DNA from: Cellulomonas sp. URHE0023
Lineage (GTDB): Bacteria > Actinomycetota > Actinomycetes > Actinomycetales > Cellulomonadaceae
NCBI RefSeq assembly: GCF_000688475.1
Contig: NZ_JIAN01000005.1
Span: 992,001-1,056,000 of the forward strand
Length of the DNA: 64,000 nucleotides
Direction of reading: 5' to 3'
A model generated the notes under the pieces. That model worked only from the letters and a program-made list of their open reading frames with translations, searched no databases and was not told the origin of the DNA. The stretch's first letter is position 1. Each line of letters opens with the position of its first letter. The position numbers and the translations under genes were made by a program. This document shows, piece after piece, positions 52,109 through 61,065 of the stretch.

Positions 52109-53521
52109 CTAGTGCTGTGGCCTGATCGTCGGGGGGATCGTGGCCACGATCGCCGGGTCCCGGGTCGCCTGGAACTGCAGCGTGACAGCGGTGGTGCCCG
52201 ACGGACCGAGCACGGACGAGACGGCCTGGCTGTACTCGTCGTCGGGCACGGGAAGGGCGGCGGTCGTGATGTAGCGCCTGATGTCGTGTGCCTGGATCGC
52301 GTCGGGTGACCCCGGCAGGTCGTGGCGCAGGACCGTCACGTCCGGGCTGGTGACGTCCGGCACGCCATCGGTCTGGGGCACCACGTCCTCGTCGTGGCGG
52401 TAGTTGCGGACCTCGACCCCTCGCGGAGGTCGGTTGGGGATGTCCGGGGACCCGGCGGTCGCGACGGCACGCACCGTGTACGCGGTGCCGACCGCAGCCG
52501 CGACCGACGTCGCGACCATCCCGCCCTGGCTGTGCCCGGCGAGCATGACGGGCTCGTCGGGACCTATCCCGGCGCGTTCCATGGCCTCGACGACCGAGTC
52601 CGTCATGTCGTCCGGAAGGCCGGCCATCAGCCGCAGGTTCGTGGTCGAGTCCATCGGGTTGCTCGAGTTCACGGTCCACACCTCGGTGCCGGGGATCTCG
52701 ACCACCCACGCGCGGGTGCCATCGGGATGGGTGAGCCGCTGGATCGACACGAGGCCGGGCGGAGTGCCGGGGCTCGCGGTGTCGTAGGACGCCGCGACAT
52801 TCGCGAGGACGTCCGACGTGTTCCGGGGCGCACGCAGCTGCGGCGGGTTGGTGCGGGGGATCACGACCGTGGGGGCGGCCGCCGCAAGGGCGTCGGCCGC
52901 CATCTCGGCTGTGTCGCGCACGGCGTCGAGGGTCGGTGCCTGGTGCCCGGACCGCAGCGCGCGCGCAAAGGACGCCGCACCCAGCAGAGCCAGCTCGGCG
53001 CGACCGTCGGCACCTGAGGCGGCGAGTGCTCCGATCGGACCCTGTCGGTGCAGCGCGCGGCTGAGCAGCTCGAACCCGACGAGGGTCGGGGCCAGAGCGG
53101 CGAGGGTGGACGCTGCGGCCGCGGAGCCGAGCCCGACCACGGCAGCACCCACGACGGGCCGCTCCCCCAGCTCGTTCCCGCCCGCGCTGACCGCTTGCCG
53201 CAGCACCTTGTGCGCGGTGGACTCGGCACCGTCGTAGAGCCTGACGACGGTCCGTAGCTTGCGCACGATCCCCCGGACATCGTCGGCGGCGTGGCCGTGC
53301 ATCGTGCGGGCCGCGATCAAGGCCCGTTGCGCCTTCACGGCCGCCGGGTCTCCCAGCGGCCGGACCGCACACGCGATCGACCCCCGGTCGAGTGCGGCTC
53401 CGGCAGCGTCGAGCCGGTCGGCCGCCCGTTCCAGCACCCGCTCGACGTGCGCGAGCTCCTCGAGGTCTGCCGACGTCGGACCCGTCCCGCCGACGAGCCG
53501 GTAGTCGTCGCCGGCGGTCAC
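52109..53521 (-). CDS. Alpha/beta-fold lipase-like protein with helical N-terminus
   Basis: 470 residues from a GTG overlapping the stop of the small upstream gene. Residues about 10-200 are helical and Ala-rich (ELAHVERVLERAADRLDAAGAALDRGS), like the N-terminal part of type VII secretion substrates. The second half is a lipase-type domain: RAWVVEIPGTEVW, the elbow AGHSQGGMVATSV, and a late H in IQAHDIRRYI. No classical signal peptide. With its partner it resembles an effector/chaperone pair, which is inference. Confidence 0.72.
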   Translation of the reverse strand: MTAGDDYRLVGGTGPTSADLEELAHVERVLERAADRLDAAGAALDRGSIACAVRPLGDPAAVKAQRALIAARTMHGHAADDVRGIVRKLRTVVRLYDGAESTAHKVLRQAVSAGGNELGERPVVGAAVVGLGSAAAASTLAALAPTLVGFELLSRALHRQGPIGALAASGADGRAELALLGAASFARALRSGHQAPTLDAVRDTAEMAADALAAAAPTVVIPRTNPPQLRAPRNTSDVLANVAASYDTASPGTPPGLVSIQRLTHPDGTRAWVVEIPGTEVWTVNSSNPMDSTTNLRLMAGLPDDMTDSVVEAMERAGIGPDEPVMLAGHSQGGMVATSVAAAVGTAYTVRAVATAGSPDIPNRPPRGVEVRNYRHDEDVVPQTDGVPDVTSPDVTVLRHDLPGSPDAIQAHDIRRYITTAALPVPDDEYSQAVSSVLGPSGTTAVTLQFQATRDPAIVATIPPTIRPQH

Positions 53522-53736
53522 AGGTGGTCCACCGTGGCGACCGGACCGAGGGCCGACTCCGATGCGGCACGCGCCTGGCGGACGAGCCGGGCGGCGTCCT
53601 CCAGGGCTGCTCGGTAGAGGTTCGCGGCGCCCGAGGACCACGACACGTGCTGCGCGGCGGTGAGCGCGACAAGCGCGTCGTCCGCGTCCCAGATCGCCGA
53701 CCGAACCGAAGGTCCTACCGCGTTGTCATCGAGCAT
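53518..53736 (-). CDS. Small WXG-like helical protein (72 aa)
   Basis: 72 residues, two predicted helices around the turn HVSWSSGAANLYRAALEDAARLV. The WSSG followed by AAxxYxxxL resembles the WxG turn of small helical type VII secretion partners. Its stop overlaps the start of the lipase-like gene (GTGA at 53518-53521), so the two proteins are made together. Divergence from known WXG100 proteins (about 100 aa) makes the assignment tentative. Confidence 0.65.
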   Translation of the reverse strand: MLDDNAVGPSVRSAIWDADDALVALTAAQHVSWSSGAANLYRAALEDAARLVRQARAASESALGPVATVDHL

Positions 53737-53835
53737 GGGTTCGACGCTAGGTGCGCCTGCGGGAGGGCGGTCGGGGACCGATCAGACCATCGGCGCCGTG
53801 GGGCTGGGGGCGGCTCGCCGGCCCCGGACCGAGAG

Positions 53836-54405
53836 CTAGGACTGCGTGGCTCGCCTCGGCAGCACCAGGACCGTCGCCGCCATCGCACTCACGGCCGCCA
53901 CCCCGCGCCAGAGGTCCGCCGTACCGAGCGGGCTGACCACCGCCACGGCGACGACCGCAAGTGCCAGCGCGAACACCTGGACGACGGCGACGTCGCGCAG
54001 CCCTCGCCCGATCACCGCCCACTCGATCGACGCGCGCCACGAGGTGCGGGCCGCGAGCGCGGCGGTCCACAGGGTCAGGTGGACGAGGACCACGAGCGCC
54101 ACTACCACCGCCAACGGGGGCGGGTCGAACACGAGCACCCGCACCCCCGCGATGGCGACGACGAGCCCGGCGAGCCCGACCTCGGGGCGGAGCACGACTG
54201 CGACGACGAGCGCGAACAGCGCGGCCGCGAACAGGCGGTGCGGGCCAGGCCCTGGTCCGGAGAACGCGACGACGAGGGTCGACAGGCCGAGGGCTCCCAG
54301 GGCGAGCCGCACGGCAGCCGCCGGGACGCTCGGTCCGACGGGCACGACGACCTCCCGGTCCGACCGCGGTCGCAGGAACGGGATCCTGCTGTCGAAGAGC
54401 CTCAT
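53836..54405 (-). CDS. Membrane protein, last gene of the MoxR/DUF58 operon
   Basis: 189 residues with five or six hydrophobic helices (VRLALGALGLSTLVVAFSG, LFAAALFALVVAVVL, VGLAGLVVAIAGVRVLVF, PLAVVVALVVLVHLTLWTAAL, DVAVVQVFALALAVVAVAVVSPL and a C-terminal helix). No recognised family. The ATG overlaps the DUF58 stop (54402-54405), which ties it to the operon. A scaffold for the MoxR-DUF58 complex is a guess from position. Confidence 0.75.
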   Translation of the reverse strand: MRLFDSRIPFLRPRSDREVVVPVGPSVPAAAVRLALGALGLSTLVVAFSGPGPGPHRLFAAALFALVVAVVLRPEVGLAGLVVAIAGVRVLVFDPPPLAVVVALVVLVHLTLWTAALAARTSWRASIEWAVIGRGLRDVAVVQVFALALAVVAVAVVSPLGTADLWRGVAAVSAMAATVLVLPRRATQS

Positions 54406-55676
54406 CGCGACGCCCCGGCGCGCCGCTGGACCCGCCGGGCGAGCCCAGCGAGGGCCACGGACGGCGCATCGCGCCACGCGACAAGCTCGACGTCCTGGTC
54501 CGTGAGACCCGCGAGGCGGTCCTCGCGCGCGATCCGGATGAGCCGCAGCGCGAGCCTCTCCCGATCCGCCAGGTGGGCCTCCCGGACGGTCGGCAGGACG
54601 TCGACCGCCACCACCCGGTGCCCGGCGCGGCGCCAGATCGCGGCCACCTGCGCGGCCTCGTCGTCGAGGAATGTCGAGAACACCAGGACGAGCGCGCCGG
54701 ACGGGATCTGCGGCGGGCGCAGCCTGCGCAGCGGCTCGCCCTCGGGGTGCGTGAGCGCGAGCGCGTGCCGGATCCGGGACAGCTGCCGGCGCCCACCCCC
54801 GGGCGGCAGAGGCCTGCGCACGATGCCGAGGTCGTCCAGACCCACCCGGTCCCCCGCCCCGAGGAACCCTTCCGCGACCGACGCGGCCGCGTGGCGGGCG
54901 AGGTCCAGCGAGGTCGGGTCCTGCGGTCGGGGCGGAACCGAGCCGCGCCACGTCATCGGGTCGGGGCCGACCTCGTCGCGCGAGTCCACCACGAGCATCA
55001 CGACGGCCTCCGCGAGCGCGTGCTCACGCCGGACGTACAGCTCGTGCAGGTCGGGGGCGCGGCGGGCGGTCACGCGCCAGTCGATCCGGCGCAGGCGGTC
55101 GCCCGGCGAGAAGGGGTGCACGTCGCGCAGACCGCCACCCTCGCCTGGTCGTCGGGACTCGTGCGCGCCGGTCAGCCCGCGCAGGCGCGGCGGCAGCGGC
55201 AGCTCACCGAGCGGGCGGGTCGAGGGCAGCACCAGCGCGGTCCGCGACGCGGGCGCCGACGCCTCCGACACGCTCGCCGCCCCCGGCCCGACGCCCTGGA
55301 GGTCGACGACTGCAACCTCCTGCGGGCCGGTGCGGACCGTGTGCACGGAGACCGTCAGGGCCCGGGAGCCGTCGACGGCCACGAGCACCTCGGCGAGGTC
55401 CCGGAGTCCTCGTCGGACCCCGACGAGCACGGCGCCGCTGGGCGAGGTGATCTGCGCCCGGACGGTGAGCGTGCCCGCGGCCGGTGGGTCCGGCGAGGCC
55501 TCGACGCGCACGCTCGGGCGGCGCGAGGGCCGTCGCTGCCAGTCCCAGAACCCCGCGACCACGGGAGCGGCGCCGAGCACCGCCACGTCCGGACGGCCGG
55601 CGAACCCGCCCACGACGACGAGCCCGAGGCCGACGACGACTCCCACGACCGCCGAGTTCGAGCGCTCCCAGGCCAC
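54402..55676 (-). CDS. DUF58 domain-containing protein
   Basis: 424 residues from GTG 55676, two bases after the moxR stop. Two membrane helices near the N-terminus (SNSAVVGVVVGLGLVVVGGFAG, VAVLGAAPVVAGFW), then a strand-rich region and the DUF58 signature GLRDVHPFSPGDRLRRIDWRVTARR (about 195-220), followed by a von Willebrand A-like part with VVMLVVDSRDEV. MoxR-DUF58 pairs are predicted metal- or cofactor-chaperone systems of the cell envelope. The start is uncertain by a few codons. Confidence 0.88.
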   Translation of the reverse strand: MAWERSNSAVVGVVVGLGLVVVGGFAGRPDVAVLGAAPVVAGFWDWQRRPSRRPSVRVEASPDPPAAGTLTVRAQITSPSGAVLVGVRRGLRDLAEVLVAVDGSRALTVSVHTVRTGPQEVAVVDLQGVGPGAASVSEASAPASRTALVLPSTRPLGELPLPPRLRGLTGAHESRRPGEGGGLRDVHPFSPGDRLRRIDWRVTARRAPDLHELYVRREHALAEAVVMLVVDSRDEVGPDPMTWRGSVPPRPQDPTSLDLARHAAASVAEGFLGAGDRVGLDDLGIVRRPLPPGGGRRQLSRIRHALALTHPEGEPLRRLRPPQIPSGALVLVFSTFLDDEAAQVAAIWRRAGHRVVAVDVLPTVREAHLADRERLALRLIRIAREDRLAGLTDQDVELVAWRDAPSVALAGLARRVQRRAGASR

Positions 55677-55678
55677 GG

Positions 55679-56653
55679 TCAGGCCGAGCGTCGCGTCGTC
55701 GTCGGACCGGCGACGTGCCTGAGCACGTCGGTGACGACGCCCTCGGGCGCCGCACCCGTCGCCCAGGCCTGTGGCGTCAGGGACAGCCGGTGCGCGAGGG
55801 CCGGCACGGCGACCGCCTTGACGTCCTCGGGCGTCACGAAGTCCCGCCCGTTGAGCACCGCGAGCGACCGGGCGACGAGCACGAGCGCCTGCGACCCGCG
55901 CGGCGACGCCCCGACCTCGACGGCGTCGTGCGCGCGCGTGGCCGCAGCGAGGTCGACGCAGTACCGCAGGATGTCGCCCTCGACGTTCACGGCCTCGACG
56001 CCCGCCTGCATCGCCAGCAACGTCGACGCGTCGACGATCGTGCGGACCGAGCCCACCTCCGTGCGGCGCGCGAGCCTGCGCGACAGCACGTCGACCTCGT
56101 CGTTGCGCCCCGGGTAACCGACCGCCAGCCGCACCATGAACCGGTCGAGCTGCGCCTCGGGCAGCGGGTAGGTGCCCTCGTACTCGACAGGGTTGGACGT
56201 CGCGACCACGTGGAACGGCTCGGGCAGCGGGTACGTCGTCCCGTCGACCGTGACCTGCCGCTCGGCCATCGCCTCCAGCAGCGCGGACTGCGTCTTGGGG
56301 GCGGTCCGGTTGATCTCGTCGGCAAGCAGGAGGCCGGCGAACACCGGCCCGGGCCGGAACGTGAAGCTCGCCGACGAGGGGTCGAACACGCTCGACCCCG
56401 TGATGTCGGACGGCAGCAGGTCGGGCGTGCACTGCACCCGCCGGAACGTCAGCCCGAGCGCGGTGGCCAGGCTGCGCGCCGCGAGCGTCTTGCCCAGCCC
56501 CGGCACGTCCTCGAACAGCACGTGCCCGCCGGCCAGCACGGCCGCCAGCGCGGCCTTGAGCGGGTCGCGCATGCCCACGACGAGGGTCGCGACCTCGTCG
56601 AGGATCGCGCCGCCCTTCTCGGCCACCTGCGCGACGGTCAGGGTCTCGGTCAT
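55679..56653 (-). CDS. MoxR-family AAA+ ATPase
   Basis: 324 residues. Walker A is in HVLFEDVPGLGKT (about 43-55), Walker B in GLLLADEINRTAPKTQSALLEAM, sensor 1 in FHVVATSNPVEYEGTYPLPEAQLDRF, and the arginine finger region follows. The C-terminal lid carries EVGASPRGSQALVLVARSLAV. MoxR ATPases remodel partner proteins; here the partner is the DUF58 protein encoded immediately after. It overlaps the preceding gene by four bases. Confidence 0.96.
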   Translation of the reverse strand: MTETLTVAQVAEKGGAILDEVATLVVGMRDPLKAALAAVLAGGHVLFEDVPGLGKTLAARSLATALGLTFRRVQCTPDLLPSDITGSSVFDPSSASFTFRPGPVFAGLLLADEINRTAPKTQSALLEAMAERQVTVDGTTYPLPEPFHVVATSNPVEYEGTYPLPEAQLDRFMVRLAVGYPGRNDEVDVLSRRLARRTEVGSVRTIVDASTLLAMQAGVEAVNVEGDILRYCVDLAAATRAHDAVEVGASPRGSQALVLVARSLAVLNGRDFVTPEDVKAVAVPALAHRLSLTPQAWATGAAPEGVVTDVLRHVAGPTTTRRSA

Positions 56654-57123
56654 GTGTCCCCGCTCTTCCTCGTGGTGCCGATCCGCTCGAGCGCGTCGAC
56701 CGCCTGTCTGACCTCGGACATCTTGGGGCGCGGCGACCTCGTGCGAGTGAGCGTACGGAACGCCTTGCTGCCGACGAGCTCCTGGATGGCGCTCTCGTCC
56801 GCGGGGTCCGCGAGGTCGAGCCCGTGGCGCGCCAGCCGGGCAGTCGCGACCTCGCGCACCCGCCGCAGCATCCGCTCGCTCACGCGTCCGTCACGCGCGA
56901 CCATCGCCCACGCGAGCTCCTGGACCTCGCCACGCGCACCGTGCCGTCGGTCGAACGTCGGCCGGTCGAACCCCGGGTCGGGCCGCGGGTCGAGCCGGGT
57001 CAGGACGAGCAGTCCCGCCACCGCCGCGCCCCCGACGAGCGCAACAGTCACGTACGCCAGCCCGGCCACCAGCGCGAAGCCGACGGCGGCGACGAACACG
57101 ACGTAGACGCGCCAGTCCCTCAC
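56650..57123 (-). CDS. Two-helix membrane protein of the MoxR operon
   Basis: 157 residues from GTG 57123 (VRDWRVYVVFVAAVGF). Two adjacent transmembrane helices (about 5-22 and 24-43) are followed by a cytoplasmic helical domain (FDRRHGARGEVQELAWAMVARDGRVSERMLRRVREVA). Both ends overlap neighbours (57120-57123 and 56650-56653), giving strict coupling. Family not recognised; frequently a gene of this shape separates DUF4129 and MoxR genes in actinobacteria. Confidence 0.8.
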   Translation of the reverse strand: MRDWRVYVVFVAAVGFALVAGLAYVTVALVGGAAVAGLLVLTRLDPRPDPGFDRPTFDRRHGARGEVQELAWAMVARDGRVSERMLRRVREVATARLARHGLDLADPADESAIQELVGSKAFRTLTRTRSPRPKMSEVRQAVDALERIGTTRKSGDT

Positions 57124-57818
57124 GGCCCCAGCCCTTCGGCGATCGTCGTCAGGCTCGACCGCGCCCGGTCGACGTCGTCCTGCGTGAGCCGGTGCTCGCT
57201 GTACCGGGCAGCGAGGTAGAGGTCGAGCAGCTCCTGGGCCGCGTGCGGGTCGGCGTGCGTGGTCCGCAGGACGTCCATCGTGAACTCGGTCGCGGTCTGC
57301 GCGCGGTCGCGGTGGACGCCGGTCTTCTCGGCCGACGACTCCAGCGCCACCCACGCCGCGATCACCGCGTCCCCGGGGGGCACCTCGTGCTCGAGCACCT
57401 GCGCGGCCTGCTTCGCCCCGTCACGCATAGCCGCCGTCGCGGCGTCCACGACGTCACCCTCGAGGCCGATGTCCGGGTCGGCCGCGTCGACGTCCAGCCC
57501 CACCCTGTGCTCGCGCAGCTTCTGCGCCAGCTTCCGGAACACGAACGCGAGGACGACGACCACCAGCAGCCCCAGGACCGTGAGGATCACCAGGAGGATC
57601 CAGCGCTCCTGCTCGATCGGCATCATCTCGGCGGGCGGTGCGGTGCTGCCCGGCTTGGCAGCCGACGTCTGCGTCGGCAGCTCGACGTCCGGCAGGTCGA
57701 CCGTCGGCACGAACCGCTGCCCGAACTCCCACGGTCCGGCCAGCGCGGCCATCAGCACCGCCACCGCCACGAGCCCACCGATCAGGAGCACGGGTCCGGG
57801 TCTGCGTGCGGACGTCAC
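57120..57818 (-). CDS. DUF4129-containing membrane protein
   Basis: 232 residues from GTG 57818, chosen for the GAGGAG upstream; GTG 57866 in frame would add 16 residues. Helix 1 (PVLLIGGLVAVAVLMAALAG), a Pro/Thr-rich exported loop, helix 2 (WILLVILTVLGLLVVVVLAFVF), then a C-terminal DUF4129 domain: AVIAAWVALESSAEKTGVHRDRAQTATEFT and LLDLYLAARYSEHRLTQDDVDRA. In related clusters this domain is fused to or accompanies a transglutaminase (TgpA); none is in this operon. Confidence 0.88.
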   Translation of the reverse strand: MTSARRPGPVLLIGGLVAVAVLMAALAGPWEFGQRFVPTVDLPDVELPTQTSAAKPGSTAPPAEMMPIEQERWILLVILTVLGLLVVVVLAFVFRKLAQKLREHRVGLDVDAADPDIGLEGDVVDAATAAMRDGAKQAAQVLEHEVPPGDAVIAAWVALESSAEKTGVHRDRAQTATEFTMDVLRTTHADPHAAQELLDLYLAARYSEHRLTQDDVDRARSSLTTIAEGLGP

Positions 57819-57965
57819 CTGGCTCCTCGCTGGATGCGGCCGGGTAGGGGGTGGAGCGGTGCCCACAGGCTACGACGACGACACTCCAGGCTGAACGGAC
57901 CCCAAGAGTCAAGCCGTCCGAGAGCGGTGTAGCGGTCGCGACGACCCGCGGAGGACGATGGCGAC

Positions 57966-58982
57966 ATGGGGGGAACGCCCGAGCGATCCGACACCGTCGG
58001 CTCGTGGCTGCGTCGACACTGGTTCGCGCTCGTCGCCTGGAGCGGCCTCGTCGTCGTCTTTGGGCTCGAGGTCGCCTACCGCGGTTGGGACGTCTCCGAG
58101 TGGGGCTGGTTCTGGCTGTCGGGCATCGTGGCTTTCCTGGTCGCGGCGCAGATCTCCCGGCACCAGGGGGAGCGCGTCGATCGCACCGTCCGCCGACTCG
58201 TGGCTCGCGGCGTCCTGACGGGTTCGGATGCCGACGACGCCGTGACCCTCGTGCGGGCCGCGCTGGCGGCACGGGCGCGCTGGGTCCTGCCACCGTTCGT
58301 CCTCGGGTTCGCGATGCTCATGCTCGTGTTCTGGGTCAACACCTACGGCGGCCCGTGGGTCCTGGAGACCCTCGGCGTGTGGATCGAGGTGGCCCTCGCT
58401 GGGGTCGCCGGCGGGGTCGTCGGCATGCTCGTCACCTACGGCATGCTCAGCTCGGTGATCGGGCAGGTCCAGCTGCGCCTGGAGCCGATCCCCGAGCACG
58501 TGGACGGGGCGTCCGGTCTCGCGCCCGTCGGGCAGCTGTTCGGGCGGCAGGCGGCGGTCGTCGGCGTGCTCGTCGTGTACTCGGTCGTCTGGTGGTTCCT
58601 GCTCCCGCAGTCCGACTACTCGAGCTGGGCGGTGGCGTACGCGTGGATCATCCTGATCGCCGTGGTGTGCGAGGTGGCGGCGTTCGTCGCGCCCCTGTGG
58701 GGCTTCCACCTGTCGATGACCGCCTATCGCGCGCACCTCCTGGACGAGGCCGACGCGCTCGGCACCCGCATAGCCAGGCTGCGTCAGACCCCGTCGGGCG
58801 ACGACGAGATCGACCGACTGGTGCAGCGGTGGACCGACATCGAGACCATGCCGACCTGGCCCGTGCCACCCAGCCTGCGCCGCCGGTTCACCTGGGTGAA
58901 CGGGCTCGCGCTCGTCCCGGTCGCGCTCGACGCTCTTGGCGTGCCCGACGCGTGGGGCAGCCTGTTCGCCGCCACGCACTGA
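57966..58982 (+). CDS. Polytopic membrane protein, unknown family
   Basis: 338 residues with about six transmembrane helices (HWFALVAWSGLVVVFGLEVAY, WFWLSGIVAFLVAAQI, WVLPPFVLGFAMLMLVFWVN, WIEVALAGVAGGVVGMLVTYGML, AAVVGVLVVYSVVWWFLL, WAVAYAWIILIAVVCEVAAFVAP) and a cytoplasmic helical end with DEADALGTRIARLRQTPSGDDEIDRLVQRWTDIETMPTWPV. I recognise no transporter signature. It precedes purB by 25 bases in the same direction and may be co-transcribed. Divergent from the DUF4129 operon. Confidence 0.8.
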   Translation: MGGTPERSDTVGSWLRRHWFALVAWSGLVVVFGLEVAYRGWDVSEWGWFWLSGIVAFLVAAQISRHQGERVDRTVRRLVARGVLTGSDADDAVTLVRAALAARARWVLPPFVLGFAMLMLVFWVNTYGGPWVLETLGVWIEVALAGVAGGVVGMLVTYGMLSSVIGQVQLRLEPIPEHVDGASGLAPVGQLFGRQAAVVGVLVVYSVVWWFLLPQSDYSSWAVAYAWIILIAVVCEVAAFVAPLWGFHLSMTAYRAHLLDEADALGTRIARLRQTPSGDDEIDRLVQRWTDIETMPTWPVPPSLRRRFTWVNGLALVPVALDALGVPDAWGSLFAATH

Positions 58983-59007
58983 GTGTCACCTCTGGGATGA
59001 TGACCCC

Positions 59008-60456
59008 ATGGCCACCACGAACGTTCCCGTCGTCCCTGCGCGCGTGCGGCTCGCTGACGTCACCCCTGCCATCGCGCTCGGTCCGCTGGACGGGCGCTAC
59101 CGCACGGCGGTCGCGCCACTGGTCGACCACCTGAGCGAGGCCGCACTCAACCGCGAGCGGGTGCACGTCGAGGTCGAGTGGCTGATCCACCTGGCGAGCC
59201 ACGGCGTCGTCCCGGGCGCACCGACGCTGACCGACGACGACAAGGCGTACCTGCGGAACGTCGTCGCAACCTTCGGGCCGGACGAGGTCGCCGAGCTGGC
59301 CGAGATCGAGCGGGTCACCGTGCACGACGTCAAGGCGGTCGAGTACTTCCTCAAGAAGCGGCTCGCGAACGCACCGGCCGACTCCGCGCTGCAGAGCGTC
59401 GGCGAGCTCGTCCACTTCGCCTGCACCAGCGAGGACATCAACAACCTGTCCTACGCGCTCATGGTCCGTGGCGCGGTGACCCAGACGTGGCTGCCCGCCG
59501 CCCAGGCGCTCACCGACCAGGTCGCCGCGCTCGCGCACGAGGAGAAGGACCAGGCGCTGCTCGCCCTCACGCACGGGCAGCCCGCCACACCGACGACTCT
59601 CGGCAAGGAGCTTGCGGTCCTCGCGCACCGGTTGCAGCGCCAGCTGACCCGCATCGGCAACGACGAGTACCTGGGCAAGCTCAACGGTGCGACAGGCACC
59701 TTCGGCGCACACGTCGTCGCGGTCCCGGGAGCCGACTGGGCCGCGGTCTCGAAGGACTTCGTCGAGCACCTCGGCCTGACGTGGAACCCGCTGACCACGC
59801 AGATCGAGTCGCACGACTGGCAGGCCGAGCTGTACGCGGACGTCGCGCGGTTCAACCGGGTGCTGCACAACCTGGCCACCGACGTGTGGACGTACATCTC
59901 GCGCGGCGTCTTCATCCAGATCCCGGTGGCCGGCGCGACCGGGTCCTCGACCATGCCGCACAAGGTCAACCCGATCCGGTTCGAGAACGCCGAGGCCAAC
60001 CTCGAGCTGTCGTCGGCCCTCCTGGACACCCTGGCCAGCACCCTGGTCACCAGCCGGCTCCAGCGCGACCTGACGGACTCCACGACGCAGCGCAACATCG
60101 GTCCCGCGTTCGGCCACTCGCTGCTCGCCATCGACAACGTCGCTCGGGGTCTGCGCGCGCTGTCCGTCGACCGCGACCTGCTGGCGCGGGAGCTCGATGA
60201 GAACTGGGAGGTGCTCGGCGAGCCCGTCCAGTCGGCGATGCGCGCGGCCTCCGTCGCGGGCGTCACCGGTATGGAGAACCCGTACGAGCGGCTCAAGGAG
60301 CTGACGCGCGGCCGTCGCCTCACGGCCGACGACATGCGCGAGTTCATCGGGGGCCTCGGGCTTCCCGACGATGTCGCCGCCCGGCTCGTCGAGCTCACGC
60401 CGGCGTCCTACACGGGCATCGCGGCGTCGCTCGTGGAGACCTACCTGAAGGCCTGA
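59008..60456 (+). CDS. purB: Adenylosuccinate lyase
   Basis: 482 residues from ATG 59008. Fumarase/aspartase superfamily: GPLDGRYRTAVAPLVDHLSEAALNRERVHVEVEWL, FACTSEDINNLSYALM, LTHGQPATPTTLGKE and the signature GSSTMPHKVNPIRFENAEANLE. It cleaves fumarate from SAICAR and adenylosuccinate in purine synthesis. Length fits the long PurB form (E. coli type). No other pur genes lie in the window. The stop is three bases from the convergent amphipathic protein gene. Confidence 0.97.
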   Translation: MATTNVPVVPARVRLADVTPAIALGPLDGRYRTAVAPLVDHLSEAALNRERVHVEVEWLIHLASHGVVPGAPTLTDDDKAYLRNVVATFGPDEVAELAEIERVTVHDVKAVEYFLKKRLANAPADSALQSVGELVHFACTSEDINNLSYALMVRGAVTQTWLPAAQALTDQVAALAHEEKDQALLALTHGQPATPTTLGKELAVLAHRLQRQLTRIGNDEYLGKLNGATGTFGAHVVAVPGADWAAVSKDFVEHLGLTWNPLTTQIESHDWQAELYADVARFNRVLHNLATDVWTYISRGVFIQIPVAGATGSSTMPHKVNPIRFENAEANLELSSALLDTLASTLVTSRLQRDLTDSTTQRNIGPAFGHSLLAIDNVARGLRALSVDRDLLARELDENWEVLGEPVQSAMRAASVAGVTGMENPYERLKELTRGRRLTADDMREFIGGLGLPDDVAARLVELTPASYTGIAASLVETYLKA

Positions 60457-60459
60457 CCG

Positions 60460-60900
60460 TCAGGGCGCGAGGTCGGCGATTCCCTCGACCACGTCGCCGA
60501 GGACCTCGACGCCTTTGCCGGCGACGTCGCCGAGCACGTCGACGCTCTTGCCTGCGACGTCGCCCATGACCCCGACCCCCTTGCCCGCGACCTGGACCAC
60601 CTGGCCGGCGGCCGACACGACGTCGACGAGGCTGACGACGTTGCTGGCGGCGTCGACGGCGCTCCGAGTCACGTCGGCGACCCCTCGGCCGACCTTGGCC
60701 GCGCCGCGACCGACGCTCGACGCCACGTCACCGACCGGACTCAGCGGGGATCGGCGGGTCGGTTCGTCCTGGATCGGCTGATCGTGCACGGCATCGTCCA
60801 TGGCGAGAACGGTACGGGTCGATGCGGCCGGGAGCTGCGCGATCGGCGGGAGGACCTGCATAGGCGGCGCCGGCCGGTTGTCGAGAGCCTCCCTGCGCAT
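60460..60900 (-). CDS. Protein with amphipathic 11-residue repeats
   Basis: 146 residues from ATG 60900 (AAAGG five bases before); GTG 60936 and ATG 60801 are alternatives. The C-terminal half carries three near-exact 11-residue repeats, VAGKGVGVMGD, VAGKSVDVLGD and VAGKGVEVLGD, preceded by weaker copies (VGRGVADVTRS). The hendecad Val/Ala/Gly-Lys pattern would form an amphipathic 11/3 helix as in LEA proteins and synuclein, likely lying on membranes or stabilising proteins. No known family. Short overlap-free gap to purB. Confidence 0.55.
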   Translation of the reverse strand: MRREALDNRPAPPMQVLPPIAQLPAASTRTVLAMDDAVHDQPIQDEPTRRSPLSPVGDVASSVGRGAAKVGRGVADVTRSAVDAASNVVSLVDVVSAAGQVVQVAGKGVGVMGDVAGKSVDVLGDVAGKGVEVLGDVVEGIADLAP

Positions 60901-61065
60901 CGCCGCCTTTGTCCGGGTTTGACGGCCACTCGTCACTCTTTAGAGCGTGCGTCGGTGAGATGCGACCGGCGCTGTGGCCTGGTATGTCACCCGGATGCGC
61001 AACGCAACCTGGACACGCGCCCTGTTAGGGCTGCACAATCGTGCACGAACCGTCCTAATCATCCG

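Noticed and set aside
53961-56117. 718-codon plus-strand frame across the DUF58/MoxR operon
   Set aside because: Antisense shadow of clear MoxR and DUF58 genes with overlapping starts.
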